Below are positions 11,084 to 22,437 of a stretch of 64,000 nucleotides of DNA, one piece after another (positions within the stretch are counted from its first letter, which is position 1; each line of letters begins with the position of its first letter). Both the position numbers and the translations under genes were made by a program. The notes below the pieces were generated by a model, which worked only from the letters and a program-made list of their open reading frames with translations, had not been told where the DNA came from and made no database searches. This DNA is from Porphyra umbilicalis (taxonomy: Eukaryota; Rhodophyta; Bangiophyceae; Bangiales; Bangiaceae): NCBI GenBank assembly GCA_002049455.2, contig KV918794.1, positions 1 through 64,000 of the forward strand, in the 5' to 3' direction.

Positions 11084-11872
11084 TCTACTGGGGGTGTGCT
11101 GCGCGTGCTGCGCGTGCTGCGGGCGTGCTGCGGGCCGAAATTCTTACTCCCGATCTGAAATTCTTGCTGGCCCAGACGGCCCTGTGCTGGCCACGAGGGA
11201 ACGTGGGCTACAAGCGGAGCCCTCATCAATCTACGACGACGCGGAGGGAAACTGCTTGATGTAGCCTCCCAAAAAGCAGGCTACAAGTCGGTCGGCTTGA
11301 AGGATATTTGTAGCACGTGGGACGATTCAATGCCTGCCAGCGACGGCTGGTCACGGATCAACTCTGGCCGTTGATCACGGGAATGTAGTGGGGTTCGCTG
11401 TCCGGTACGTACGTGGCCGTGGCCCCCTGTGATCCTCAGTGATCCTCGAGTGCGTGGCCGGTCAGGTCTCGCGGCGACGCCGCGCGCTTGCCCCCGCCCC
11501 GCCACGCGCCCGTGCCCATGCCCCCGCCCCGCCGATGCCCCCGCCCAAGCCCCTGCCCCGCCGCGCCCGTGCCCCCACCATGCGAATGCCCCCGCCCCGC
11601 CCCGCCGCGCCAATGCCCCCGCCCTACTCCACAACTCGGGTGCTTCTGCCCCGCCGCGCGCCCATGCCCCACACTGCCAAGCAGCGCCCTGGTCCCCTTC
11701 CCATCGGTGCCGTGACATCACTGTGGAACACTGCGCAACGACCTTTTCTTCCTTCCCCCCCGCCCCCGCCCCGACCTTTCTTTCCCTGGCTCGTCCCCCC
11801 CCCCCCCCCCCCCCTGGACCGGCACACTCTTCTCCTCCCGCCGAGATGAATTTCCCAGATACTGCACCGGCT

Positions 11873-14800
11873 TTACTCGGAGCCGTCCTCACTGTCAGAT
11901 GCGCACTCACCCAGGCCCTCGCGAACAACAAACGCATTAACAAAAAAGCGAGACGCCCGTCGCTCCTCCGCCGTGTTGGGGACGTCGTCGGGCATCACCG
12001 TAACGCCGTGGCGCTCACTGAGGTCCTCCCAGTCATACTCGACGGCAATCCAGCTCACAATGTCCGCAGTCGTAAGCACGTCGAGGCGTACTGCGACTCC
12101 CTCTGCCTCCATATCCCATTGTAGGCGCTCACACCCGTACTTGGTCAGCACGCATCCGGGTCTCGCCGTAGCCTTTTCCGCTCGCCGCACCACCAGCCGC
12201 TCCCAGCCGCGGGCCCGTGTCGTTACCACTAGGGCGGCCTGACCGACCCGAATGGCCCCATCTGGTCGGCGGTACCGCAGCCAGTCAAACCACGGTGACC
12301 CATGGAAACCGGCGCGGCCCGGATAGTGTGTTGGGCGCGCCCTCGCCTCGGTTGAGAGGCGTCGCCATAATAGAGATTTCCGCTCCTGCAGAGGAGCGTA
12401 CTCTCGGGACGACACAGCACAGCCGCCAGCCAGGGATACTGTGGCTCCTGGCCAGCTCAGCCAGAGAGTACTTCTTGGCATACCGCCGCCGCCGCCGCTG
12501 CCGCCGCTGCGGACGGCTGTGCCGTGTCCCTGCCGAGTCATAGTCGCCCGTGTCGGTCCCTGGTCCCTCCTCCTCCGCGTCGGCGTTGTCCTCCTCTCCT
12601 TCGTGGAGCAGGGTGTACACCTGCTCGCTCAGCACAAGTTGCTCGACAAACTGGTCCCTCCTCTTGTTGGTAAGCTTGTGAGAGGCCTTAACTGCCTTGT
12701 GTAGGACCTCATTATACGCACTGTTGCCGTCACCGACGTTACCCCTGAGGCGAAACTCGTCCAGAAGATGCGCCGACATGCGGTGAAGCTTGGTGGTGTG
12801 GGCTGGCCCCAGTACGGGCTGAAAGACCTCAACCACCCACGCGTGGGCCTTCTTGGCCAGCACAACCGCCTCAGAGTACAGAATACCACCACCCTGGTTG
12901 GTACACTGTGCGGCAAAGAGTGCGTTTGTCACGACAACCAGCTCGCAAATAGCCGCAGTCAAAGCGCTGTGGTGGTCGCCATTGCCCGGGGCGCCCGCTA
13001 CGCCCACGACACCGAAAGGCAGGAATGGTAGGGCACGACGGTGCTCACTGCCCGTCATTGTGGCCTGCCTTGTAGCCTCTGGGAAAAAGTACCTGTGACA
13101 CAGGAGCCCATACTGCCAGAAGGGACTGATAGCACGGTAGCCTCTTGTCAGTACGCGGATGTGGTGAAGGGATGTGAGCCACAGCCTGCCCCCAAGCAAT
13201 AAACACACCCAGTAGGGCTCAAAACGTACCCAGGGTGGATGTACGGCACGCGCAAACGACGCGACGCGTGCTTGAACCGCATATTGATGCCACGCTCGGT
13301 GTTTGTGACGGTGTCAAACCGCGCATGGACTCCACCTTCTGCCACCTTTCGGAGATAAACAGGCACCTCGTTGGCGACCTTCCTGTTGATACCAGTGTCC
13401 ATGACCTACTCTCGGGCACACAACACACAGCACCAATACCACAAGAGCTACTCGCGCCATGTCTCGGGCCGTGCACAGTGAGATACTGAACGTATACTGA
13501 ACAGGACCGAGGCAGCATACCGATAGAGAGGCGCCCAACATGGGCGCTCGCCCGCCCACCAAATGCAAGGAGCGAGCAGTTCTACTCTCGACGAGCAAAG
13601 AGACGTACGTGAAGGCGATCGAAACCTGGCAATCGGTACAGCATGCGGGGACCATTTCCAAGGCCAGCCCACGCGGCCATCGCAGGGACCACGCTGTTGA
13701 GGCTGTGCTCCAACTCTACCTCTGCACGCCTCGCCGCCGCGCCCCAAAAGGTCCCCATCGTGGCGTTCTTGAGCTGCGCCCGTACCGTCTCCTGGACGTC
13801 TGCTAGGAGCATCGGCCCCGGACGCCGAGCACGAGTCCTCCCGTCCCACCATGCAGGGCGTACAGGGAAAGAGACAGCCAGTACCCTTCAGGCACATGAC
13901 TGCACGCTCCTCAGGTTGATCACACACGTAAAGGAGGGCACGTGGGGAGACACGCACTCGACCACCGCCGGGTAAGTTCAGCCACGCCCCACGGTGGCTG
14001 GCCAGCACGCTGCCCCGAAAGACGAGGTGTAAAATCCGCTGGAGCAGCTCGGAACGCACCTCATGGTCTTTGCGCGTCTTTATGAACTTGGACTCGACCT
14101 GTGGGATGTACGCTAGTGTGACCCATCGCACGTCCTTGGTGTTGATGTTGACGACGCGCATACGCAAAGGGTACGCTGATACTGCTCCGCTGCTGCTGAG
14201 CACAGTAGCATCGGAGTACAGGTGCATCGTCAGTACTCTCGTATCCTCGTGCATAGTGCCCTCTACGTGGGCTTGCTGCTCCCGGTACATCTCCCCGTCC
14301 CAGCTGCCTCGCAGTAGCACCGACTGTGGCCCTTCCACGCCATTGTCAGCTGGAGACGGTGGCGGTCCCCAGCACAGGTCCCCTAGCTCCACTTGCATGA
14401 TCTCCTCCTGGGCAGCGTCGAACGCGTCGCGGAAGAAGACGGGGTACTTGCGACCGTCAACCGCCATAACAACCTTTTTCCAGTTGAGAGGGGCGACGAG
14501 AGAGCGCTTGAAGCGTCGAACGGCGGCGATAAACCAGTTTGCAGTGTGGAAGGCTGCTGTAAATGGCGTGCGGGAGGCGGAACTTGTCGCCTCTACCTCC
14601 TTGGTGTACCGGTACAACCGGCGCAGCTCCTGTTGCGACAGGCCGCATCCGCCGCCCGACGTGCAGGCAAACGTGAAAACGTACCACAGGTCTTCGCTCA
14701 GCCACGGGGCGCGCCCTCCCCCGCTGCTTCCTCCGCCCTCCAGTGGTGGAAAAGCGGTGGTTGCACGCCTGGCGTCCCCAAAGCGCTCGTAGTGGTCGAA

Positions 14801-15511
14801 AACCTGCTCACATAAACCCCGATCGCCACCGGCCCCGGGGCTCTGAGCTTCCGTACCGCCGTCCTCGTCTCGTACTCCTCCCCCGGCGGCACCACTCCCA
14901 CGGCCATGCCCACGCGCAGCCGCATGTACCTCTCTAGTCGTATCCTCATTATCCCCGACAGATCCATCGGTCGGGTTGTCACCGGCGGTGTTGCCTCGAC
15001 GGCGCGCACGCCTCCGGTGACGGTTCTGCGCGTCAGCACGGCGCGCTCGCCTGGTGCTCTCAGACGGGGCGCCTCACCGGGCGCGACCCCGTCGAGGCGA
15101 CGGCTTTGGAGGAGAGGCAGGTGCTGTCATTGCCCGAGCGAGCTCAGGAGTACCTCAGACTCCAGTCCTACTACGTACCGCACACCCCCAACACCCACAC
15201 CCCCAACACCCCCAGCATCCCCAGCATCCCCAGCGTCCCCAGTACCCCCAGCATTAGACGTGCCAGCCGTCGCGGCAGCGGCAGCCGTCGCGGCAGTGGC
15301 AGCCGTCGCGGCAATATCCATTGCAACCGTAGGGCCACCAGACTCATCAGACTCAATGCAAATGGCAGAACCCACTGCAACCGCAGGGCCTCCGGGCTCA
15401 CCAGTCTCCTCAGACGCATCAGACTCTATACAAATGGTGTTGATACCCTCACACCCCGTGGGCGTTGCCTCACGGTGTGCGTGTGCCGCATGCCGGTGCT
15501 GTCCGAGGCAT
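11873..15511 (-). pseudogene. Plavaka-type transposase, frame-disrupted, copy B
   Basis: This is the best copy for reading the middle of the transposase. From the ATG at 15511 the N-terminus repeats ICIESD motifs and a Gly/Ala-rich region. One extra C near 14833 breaks the frame. From 14617 down, a long open frame contains the YSDAT block and the CDQPEERAVMC...PCTPC block. The open frame is disrupted near 13820. After GFDRLH (exon end 13609, donor GTACGT) an intron leads to exon 13405-13230 (VMDTGINRKVANEV...), which ends in phase 2 at a second GTACGT donor. The next exon starts at 13092 (YFFPEATRQATMTG) and runs through KLHRMSAHLLDEFRLRG, YNEVLHKAVK and a KRRDQF segment. A frameshift near 12423 is followed by HGSPWFDWLRY and the acidic C-terminus ending at 11873. 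Substrate would be the element's own ends. Family by motif; intron borders are my inference. Confidence 0.8.
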
Positions 15512-15770
15512 CGACTAAATCAGCGGCCGCAGTCTGCTGCTCGGCACGGAAAACTCATCGACGCAAGCCACCAGCACTCGTAAGCAGGACAGAGCGGGCC
15601 TGGAGCTGACCCACGGTGGGAAGAGGTGCAGTGGTCGACCGGGTCAGGAGGAAGACGGGCAGGTCGGCACGAATGCATCATTCAGATATGCTGACTGTAA
15701 ACTAACCCCACCCAGTAACACCAGAAGTAACCCCACAAGGTTCACAATATGAAATCGTATCTGTCAGTCT

Positions 15771-18700
15771 GTCGACGGCCGTCGACGCCGACCGAGTCGC
15801 GGACGGGGCACCGACGGCCGCCGCCGACAAGGGCCGGGAGTCGACAGCCTCCCTTCTGAGCGCCGCCGTCCTCGCTTGCCGCGATTCCGGAGCAGCAGCC
15901 GCCGCCTTGCCGCCTACTGCCCCCGCCCAGCCGCCTGCTGCCATCGCCCCGCCGGCTTTCGCCCCCGCCCCGCCGCCTACTGCCCCCGCCCCGCCGCCTA
16001 CTGCCCCCGCCCCGCCACCTACTGCTCCCGCCCCGCCGCCTACTGCCCCCGCCCCGCCACCTTCTGCCCCCGCCCCGCCGCCTACTGCCCCCGCCCCGCC
16101 GCCTACTGCCCCCACCCCGCCGCATGCTGCCCCCGCCCCGCCGCCTTTTGCCCCCTCCCCGCCGCCTGCTGCTCCCGCCCCGCTGCCTACTGCCGCCGTC
16201 CTGCCGCGTGTTGCCAATCCCTCGACGCGTGCTGCCACTCCCTCGACGCGAGCTGTCACTCCGACGCGTGCTGCCACTCCCCCGGCGCCTGCTGCCACTT
16301 TCCCGCCGCCTGCTACCACTCCCCCGCCGCCTGCTCCCCCGCCGCGTGCTGCCACTTCTCCCCCGCAAGATGAGAGAAACTTTTCCCACTCGGTCGCGTC
16401 GCACTCGGCGAGTATGGCTGGCGGCCAGGCTGGTTCCCGCGCTGGGAGCGCACCTGCCGCGTCGGCACGCCCCGCTTCTGCTGCGGGAGGATGCTCGGGC
16501 GGATCGGTGATGAGGAGGGCCAACAAGGACACCAGTCTCCCGGCTGAACAAATGTACGTTCTCTCTGCATGTATACTGCGTGCCTTGCCTCTATTTTTGC
16601 TTTTCCCTATACTGCCCCGTGCTGCCCCTTTACTGCCCCGTGCTGCCCCCTTACTGCCCCGTGCTGCCCCATTTCTGCCCCTGTTCTCAGCCAGACCAAA
16701 CTGTCAGCCTTTTGGCCCGGCCGAAAGTGGCCAGCCCAGCAGGATGGCGAGACCTCGGCTGCTGCTGGCACTCCGACCAAGTCATCCACGCCCAAGGCGT
16801 CTAGTTCACGCAAGCGCCTGCGCGACCGCGTGGTGTCGGCAGCGGTGGAAGACGCTGCCAACGCACTGACGTGACGTGTCGACGGCGTCGCGGTACCGGT
16901 TGAGCCCCCTTCCTGGAGCACCAGTACGTCAAACGCCCTGATGTCGGCGCATATTGCCGCGCACAACAGCTTCGTCTCGGCACGTGCTGCCCAAGAGATG
17001 GCCAGGCAGACAGCTCAAGCATACGCCAAGACATTTGCCCCCGCGGCCAAGCGTCGTCGCGGAGTCAGCCCCTCAGCGGATGCCGACGGCGCTGATACTA
17101 CCGGCTCTGGTTTGGATGGGGAGCCACCGGCCACTGTCACCCCGCTATCACCGAGCAAGCTGTCACCCCGGGCGAAGCCAGCGGCAAAGGCCACTGCGGG
17201 TGGCACGGCAAGCGAGGACGCGCTGCCGAGGGGCACGAGGGGCAAGCCACGGATCCATGCGCTGCGCAGCTGCCTCACTAAGCGCATGCACAATGGCATC
17301 CCGGCGTCGTCCACCAACGACGACGTGTACCACTCCCGCGAGACCCTCGGGCCGTTTCTGGCGGCCGTCGTGAAGGAGGTGGCCAAAGTCGACAAGAAGG
17401 ACGCTGAAAAGCTCCTGCTGACCAACTTCTCCGTCCCCGCGGTCAATAACTCGAAGCTCCCAAGCTCCAAGATGCTCAAGCCGTGGCTAGGTAAGACGCC
17501 CGACAACGTACACTTTAACCTCAAGGACTGTATCTTTCGGGCGTGGACGGCGGGCAGCGGCTACGGCGGTACATCCAAGGCGGAGACAAGGCGGTTCTTA
17601 CATGGCCGGGGGTACCTCAGGGGTGCCAACGGGCGTCGGGGAGTCCTCAACGCCTTCCTGGCTGTGGTTTCCCACTGTGGTGGGGACCCGGACAAGTACA
17701 CCTTTCCTGACGGGGATGACGGAGACGCACTGGCCTCGACGGTGCTCGCCACGCTGGCCTTTGTGCTCAGCAAGGTACGTTATTGGCGCCATGGACGGAG
17801 AGTGTACTGTGGCTGGGGTGTTGCAAAAGCGCTGTAGGGGGTACCATTGAGGTACTGGCCGATACTGACCGGAACTAGAAGCCATGGAGTTGCTCGAGTG
17901 TGTCGTCTCTGTGGCTCGTGTGTCTGTGACCCATGCAGATTCGTATGTGCCTGGAGGGAGAGTACCTCTCTGCGGACGGCAGGAAGGTGAACGAGTGCGT
18001 GCTGCACGGCGGGAAGATGAAAGCGGGGCGCGCCGCTTGTGCGAAAGAGTTGACTTACCTGCATGTGGAGGTTGATGAGTCAGGAGACTACTGGGCCAAG
18101 CTCTTCAAGACAAACCAGGACGAGGACGACCGGGCAACCATTCCCCACTCCCCCGAAGAAGGAGAGCCCCCTGCTGTCCACTTGGGCGTCAACGTGAATG
18201 CCCGCGCCGACGACGAGGACGTTACTGAGAGCGAGCACGCAAGTCTGAGACAGATGGTGCGCAACTGGGTGGCGGCGCGGAAGGAGGTCGTGGACCTCGA
18301 CAGGGATGGGGATGACGAGGACGGTGACGGTGGTGGGGCGGGCAGCGGCGGCGGCCACGCGCCGGCACATGGTGGTGCGGGCGATGATGGTGGCGGTGGC
18401 GCAGGCGGTGGTTGTGCCCCCGCCGATGCGCCGCCGGGCGGTGGGGCAGGCAGTGGCGGTGACGGCGGGGGGGGTGCCCCCGCCGATGCGCCGCCGGGCG
18501 GTGGGGCAGGCCGTGGGGCAGGCGGTGGCGGTGGCGGCAGGGGGGGTGCCCCCGTCGATGCGCCGCCGCGCGGTGGGGCAAACGGTGGCGGTGGTGGCGG
18601 AGGCGGGGATGACGAGGATGACGGAGGTGGATGGGGGCATGAGCTGGCAGGCCTCAGCTTGCCGCCACTGCCCTCGGTGCCGCGTCGGATGGGTGCTGGG

Positions 18701-18895
18701 GTAGGGCGAGTGCCCAACTGGCAACGCCACCCCTTTGACCGCTCCGACTCTGAGGAGGAGGTGCGAAGGCCCAAGAAGAAGGTCTGGGAGCGGCGCCGGT
18801 TCGCGCGCACGGCGGGCCCGGCGGACAGTGACGATCAGTCATCGGATCCCGAGTTTTTCCCTAGCGCTCTGGGGACTGAGAGCAACACCTCATAG
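15771..18895 (+). pseudogene. Transposon-encoded protein of unknown function, copy B
   Basis: This is the homologue of the copy A gene at 5801-9417, lacking the 5' end because of the deletion of about 790 bp. Exon 1 is open from about 15907 and encodes (A/P)PPTAP repeats and then MAGGQAGSRAGSAPA. It ends about 16553 at a GTACGT donor. Intron 1 ends at about 16690 (CTCAG). Exon 2 runs to 17774 but contains a TGA at 16872-16874 where copy A has TGG. Intron 2 is 17775-17938. Exon 3 (17939-18895) is intact here and ends ALGTESNTS, which shows the correct reading frame that copy A lost. No known domain is recognised. Confidence 0.6.
15906..16200 (+). repeat. Coding minisatellite CCGCCTACTGCC, copy B
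   Basis: This is a tandem array of about 20-bp CCGCCTACTGCCCCCGCC units matching 6063-6410, here in a single open frame coding APPPTAP repeats. Confidence 0.8.
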
Positions 18896-19550
18896 CGCGT
18901 TTGATGGTGTGTCTGCTACTCGCGTTGCTTGTGCTCTTGTCATTGCGTTGTTCTCGGTCTTGTTTCTGGCCTTTTTCATTGCTTGCTGTGCTTGCGGGGG
19001 TGGGGGGTGGGGGTGGGGGCGAGGGGGCGGGGGGGAGCGGGGGAGCGGGGGGAGCGGGGGGAGCGAGGGGAACGGGGGTGGGGCGATCGGGGGTGCGGGG
19101 AGAGAGGGCGTACTGCCCGTACTGCCCCCCCCCCCCCCCCACGTACTGCCCCGTACTGCCCGTACTGCCCCCCCCCCCCACATGAAGCGTGAGAGCGCCC
19201 TGTAAAATGCCTGTCTGTGTGCAACGTTCTGCGACGGTGAGCGATAACGTGGCGGAACAGGGGCCATTTACGACGGCGCTTCCGCGTGCGCTGCGTATCC
19301 GGATTACGACCTGCTGCGTAGCGACTGGGCGCGCGGCCACGAATCGCCGCAAGAGGGTGTCACGTAACTCCTCGGGAAATCCCATAGGACGTCCTGCAGG
19401 GTGCCTCTGGGGGCCTCCGAGTGCCTCTGGGTGCCTCCAGAATGCCTACTGGGGTGTGCGCAAGGTGCGCGCATGGCTCCCAGACACGACTTTGAGCAGT
19501 GTCAGATCGTACTGGGGATCTAAAATGCGAATATGGGACCTTACCCATTT
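18896..19550. other. Right subterminal region of copy B
   Basis: It has the same G-rich array, GTACTGCCC repeats and conserved non-coding tail as copy A (9418-10082). It is interrupted at 19550 by an inserted element; the remaining 158 bp of transposon end resume at 20243. Confidence 0.65.
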
Positions 19551-20242
19551 CCCTGGCCTTTAGGACAGGGTGCTCTCAAAGTGTAGTGATGCACACATAT
19601 ACTTAGATCAAGGAACTTGCTCTCCGTTTCAGAGGTGGCAGTCTGCATTCGTGTCCTCAGGGATCTGAGGGCGTGTCAGCGTTTGAAGGGTCGCGATGAC
19701 GCTAAAAGCGAATAGAGTTACGCGGCTGAGAAGGACTGTCCTGCCACAAAGGTCACAGGGCCCAGACGGCGCCTGCCCCCCTGCCCCCCCCCACCGCCCC
19801 GAGTTGCGCGCGCCGACCGCGTGCAGCGACTTCCGGGGTTCGACGCGCCCGCGATGACCCGCGGGTGATCGTGCCTGCGCGCCGGCTTCTGTTGCAGCGG
19901 CACGTCGGCGGTTTCTAACGCCATCTCGCGGCACGGTTAGAGGCGGCCCGTCGCGCGGTGGTCGATCCCATCCGCCCGCCCGTGCGCCCTCTCGGCCGCG
20001 CGCAGGTGTGCTGCGCGGCGGGGTGACGGCCCCGCCCGTAGGCGTTGCACCACGCCGGCGGGCCGCCGCCGCCGCTGCGGCGGCGTCGGCACCCCTTTCC
20101 CCGCCCCACGCCCCCCCCGCCACGGCAACGTGGCTGCACGTGCCCCCGTGCGTGCTCGCGGCCATGGAGCCGGCCGGTATCTATGCGTCGCCGAGCGCGC
20201 CACCGCCCTGAAGGCCAGGGTATTGCACGTACGTGCCTGGAA
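19551..20242. mobile_element. TIR element (MITE-like), first copy
   Basis: Comparison with copy A gives the empty site (...ACCCATTT joined to GAAAGAACACTG), so this segment is a true insertion. It begins CCCTGGCCTTTAGGAC, and an inverted match CCCTGGCCTTCAGGGC ends at 20220. A 22-base tail with a TTGCACGTACGTGC palindrome then precedes the host sequence. The interior is GC-rich with no credible ORF. A second copy is at 22438-23142. It is probably non-autonomous. The target duplication is unclear (at most TT). Confidence 0.75.
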
Positions 20243-20377
20243 TTGGAAGAACACTGTGGAGAACAGGGGTCCAGTACGCGACAAATCTCGGCAAATATCG
20301 TACTGGGGGCCCATTTGGTACCGTTTCAGATCAACCTGCAATACTGCTGGCCAACTCCCCAGGCACGTTCTCAGTAC

Positions 20378-20400
20378 GTGGTACTTTTTCGCGACGATGT
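20378..20400 (-). repeat. Right terminal inverted repeat candidate, copy B
   Basis: Matches the reverse complement of 11061-11083 at 21 of 23 bases. Homology with copy A stops at its last base. Confidence 0.75.
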
Positions 20401-20680
20401 TCACCAGTTCACGATCTGTGCAGTGTTCACATTGCTCTCTGCTCCTGAGCATCTTTCATGAAACGGCAGAAGTAGACCCCTCTTTGAGGGCTGTATAGGG
20501 CGGTTTTCCCCAGGCTGTGTCGATGTGTGCAGGAACTCTGTTCGTATTCCGCACGATCACAACAGTTCCGGACAGTCTTTGTGTCAGATCAGCATGGCAT
20601 ATCTGCCCTTTTAAGTAAGTTTTCTGCGGAAACTGCAGAGATCGTCCCGCTCACTTTCGTAAGAATGTAGCCGAGCTAAG
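20401..20680. other. Unannotated DNA right of copy B
   Basis: Lower-GC sequence with no recognised gene or repeat. It could include the upstream region of the small ORF at 20681. Confidence 0.5.
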
Positions 20681-21169
20681 ATGAAGCCCGGGAAGATGAC
20701 GACGCCACAAGCCGGTACACAATGCCTACTTGAGCATGTCGGCGATGGAGAAAAACCGGTGTTCGGCATCTTCATGCGAGAGTTTCGTCCCGATGACCTC
20801 TATCGTGTAGCACTGTGCACGCGAAAACCCCTCTCACTGTCTGCGTGGGCGCTGCTTACAGAACTGCAGCACGATTCATGCGTTTTCTGCACGCCATTTG
20901 CAGTTCCACAAGGTAAATACCTAACACTCGCTGCGCAGCTGGGGTCGACGACGCCAAGCGCTCCGCTCGTCCCAAGCGTTTCTCACGGCGGCGCGGTGAA
21001 GCGCGTTACGCGGGTGCCCCCCCCCCCCCTCGCTCCACCCCAAGCCACTCAGCGTGGTCGGCGGGCACGCCGCGGTCGTGCCCACCGTCCGCCCCCGCCC
21101 CCGCCCCTGATGGACGGCCGACCGTTCGCAGCGTCGCCCGTGGCGGCAGGCGCCGCGCGCGGGGGGTGA
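20681..21169 (+). CDS. Hypothetical ORF, uncertain
   Basis: The ORF opens with MKPGKMTTPQAGTQ. About 77 residues of ordinary composition (including HVGDGEKPVFGIFMREFRPD and an SCVFCTPFAVPQ segment) precede a possible splice donor AAG|GTAAAT at 20913. After that the frame runs into extremely GC-rich low-complexity DNA. I recognise no family. If real, it is probably a first exon of a gene continuing elsewhere, or a fragment. Confidence 0.25.
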   Translation: MKPGKMTTPQAGTQCLLEHVGDGEKPVFGIFMREFRPDDLYRVALCTRKPLSLSAWALLTELQHDSCVFCTPFAVPQGKYLTLAAQLGSTTPSAPLVPSVSHGGAVKRVTRVPPPPLAPPQATQRGRRARRGRAHRPPPPPPLMDGRPFAASPVAAGAARGG

Positions 21170-21776
21170 CGCCGTGGCCGACGCCGACCCCGTCGGTGGC
21201 GTTGCGTGGCCGCCCCCGACACTGCCGGCGGCGCCACGACCCGCTCGCCGCGCGCGCGCAAGGGGGGGTGGGAGCACGCTGCGCCCGTCGGGCGGCACCC
21301 ACAGGGAGCGTCGGGGGCCCGCACCCCCCGGACGTGGCACCGACCGCCCCCCACCCGCCCCGCCGACGGGTGGCGGGCGCGTCGTCGCCGGCGCCGTCGG
21401 CAGCAAGGGGGTGCCCCCGCCCGCCCGCCCGCCCGCCCGCCCGCCCGCCCGTCCGTCCGCCCGCCTGCGGCGGGCGTGGGGCGGCGACCGTGCTGTGGCG
21501 ACGGGGGGCACGGTCCCCGCCGGAACTGCCGCGGCCCCGACAGCGGTGGCGCCTCTGTCGTCGACGACTCGCGGCAGCGGCGTGCGGCGGTGGGGCGACG
21601 GGCGGCTCCGGTGGTGCCGGCGGCGGCCGTCGGCGGCCCCATCACCCGTGGCGCCGGCGGCGTGCCGACGCCGTCGGTCGGTGCGTCGCGGCCGTGGCGT
21701 CGCCGTCGCGCGCCTGCCGCGGCGCGGGGGAGGGGCGGGGAGGGGTCGCTGCGTTTGGGCCGCCGCCGCCACGCGC

Positions 21777-21814
<38 letters not shown>

Positions 21815-22330
21815 CCCACCGCACCCGCTGCCACCGCCGCCGCCGCCGCCGCTACCGCCGGCGCGCTGGCCGTTGCGGCGACGCCGCGTGACGTCCGTCC
21901 CCGTTAGGCGGGGGCCCCCCCCGCGCGTCGTGGCGCGCGGCCGCGGCGGCGTGACGCGGCGGCCGTGGCGCGGCCGTCACCCCGCCTACCTATGCGTTTG
22001 ACGTGGTCGGCGCGTGCTACGAGGTGGTGGGGCGGCGGGGGGGGGTGCGACGGCACCGCCGCGGGCGCATTGACCGCCTTGCGCCGCCCCGTGAGGGGGG
22101 TGCGGGTGCGCCTCGCGATCCGCCGGGCGGCCGAGTGCGCCGCGGGGGCGGGGCTGGCGGGCGGCGGGGGCGCACTTCTGGGGGCCCCCGGCAGGCGGAC
22201 GGCGGCCGCGTCTGCCGCCGCGTCGGCCGCCGCAGCCGCAGCTCGGCCGTTTGCCGCCGCCATTCGCGGGCGGTCGATGGGGCCGCCGCTGCGGCTGGCT
22301 TTTCGGGCGGGGGGGGGGTTACGCAGCGGG
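21000..22330. other. Extremely GC-rich, low-complexity block
   Basis: Nearly all bases are G or C. It contains a (CCCG)n run at about 21417-21470 and GCC-repeat runs at about 21780-21850. Long open frames exist on both strands but encode only Arg/Pro/Ala/Gly-rich sequence and look like composition artefacts. It is bordered by lower-GC repeats on both sides. I see no supportable gene. Confidence 0.6.
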
Positions 22331-22437
22331 TGTCGGATGTTTGGAACACTTCCTGCATTTTTTTTTTCCAAATCAGCCGCCATGAGAGCAAGTCTATCCG
22401 TGGGCCATTGTGCTATCGCCATCTGGCCATATTTTTT

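Larger units (their letters stand above)
11061..20400. mobile_element. Plavaka-type DNA transposon, copy B
   Basis: This is a second direct copy of the element at 455-10228, with the same gene order and inverted repeats at 11061-11083 and 20378-20400 (21 of 23 matching). It lacks about 790 bp corresponding to 5153-5940 of copy A. It also carries a separate element of about 690 bp inserted at 19551-20242, inside its right terminal region. Its transposase and accessory genes are also broken, at different sites from copy A. Confidence 0.8.

Noticed and set aside
20921..22001. Several 240-280 residue Arg/Ala/Pro frames on both strands
   Set aside because: They overlap in several frames at once in near-pure GC sequence. 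This is expected from the lack of AT-rich stop codons, not from coding.
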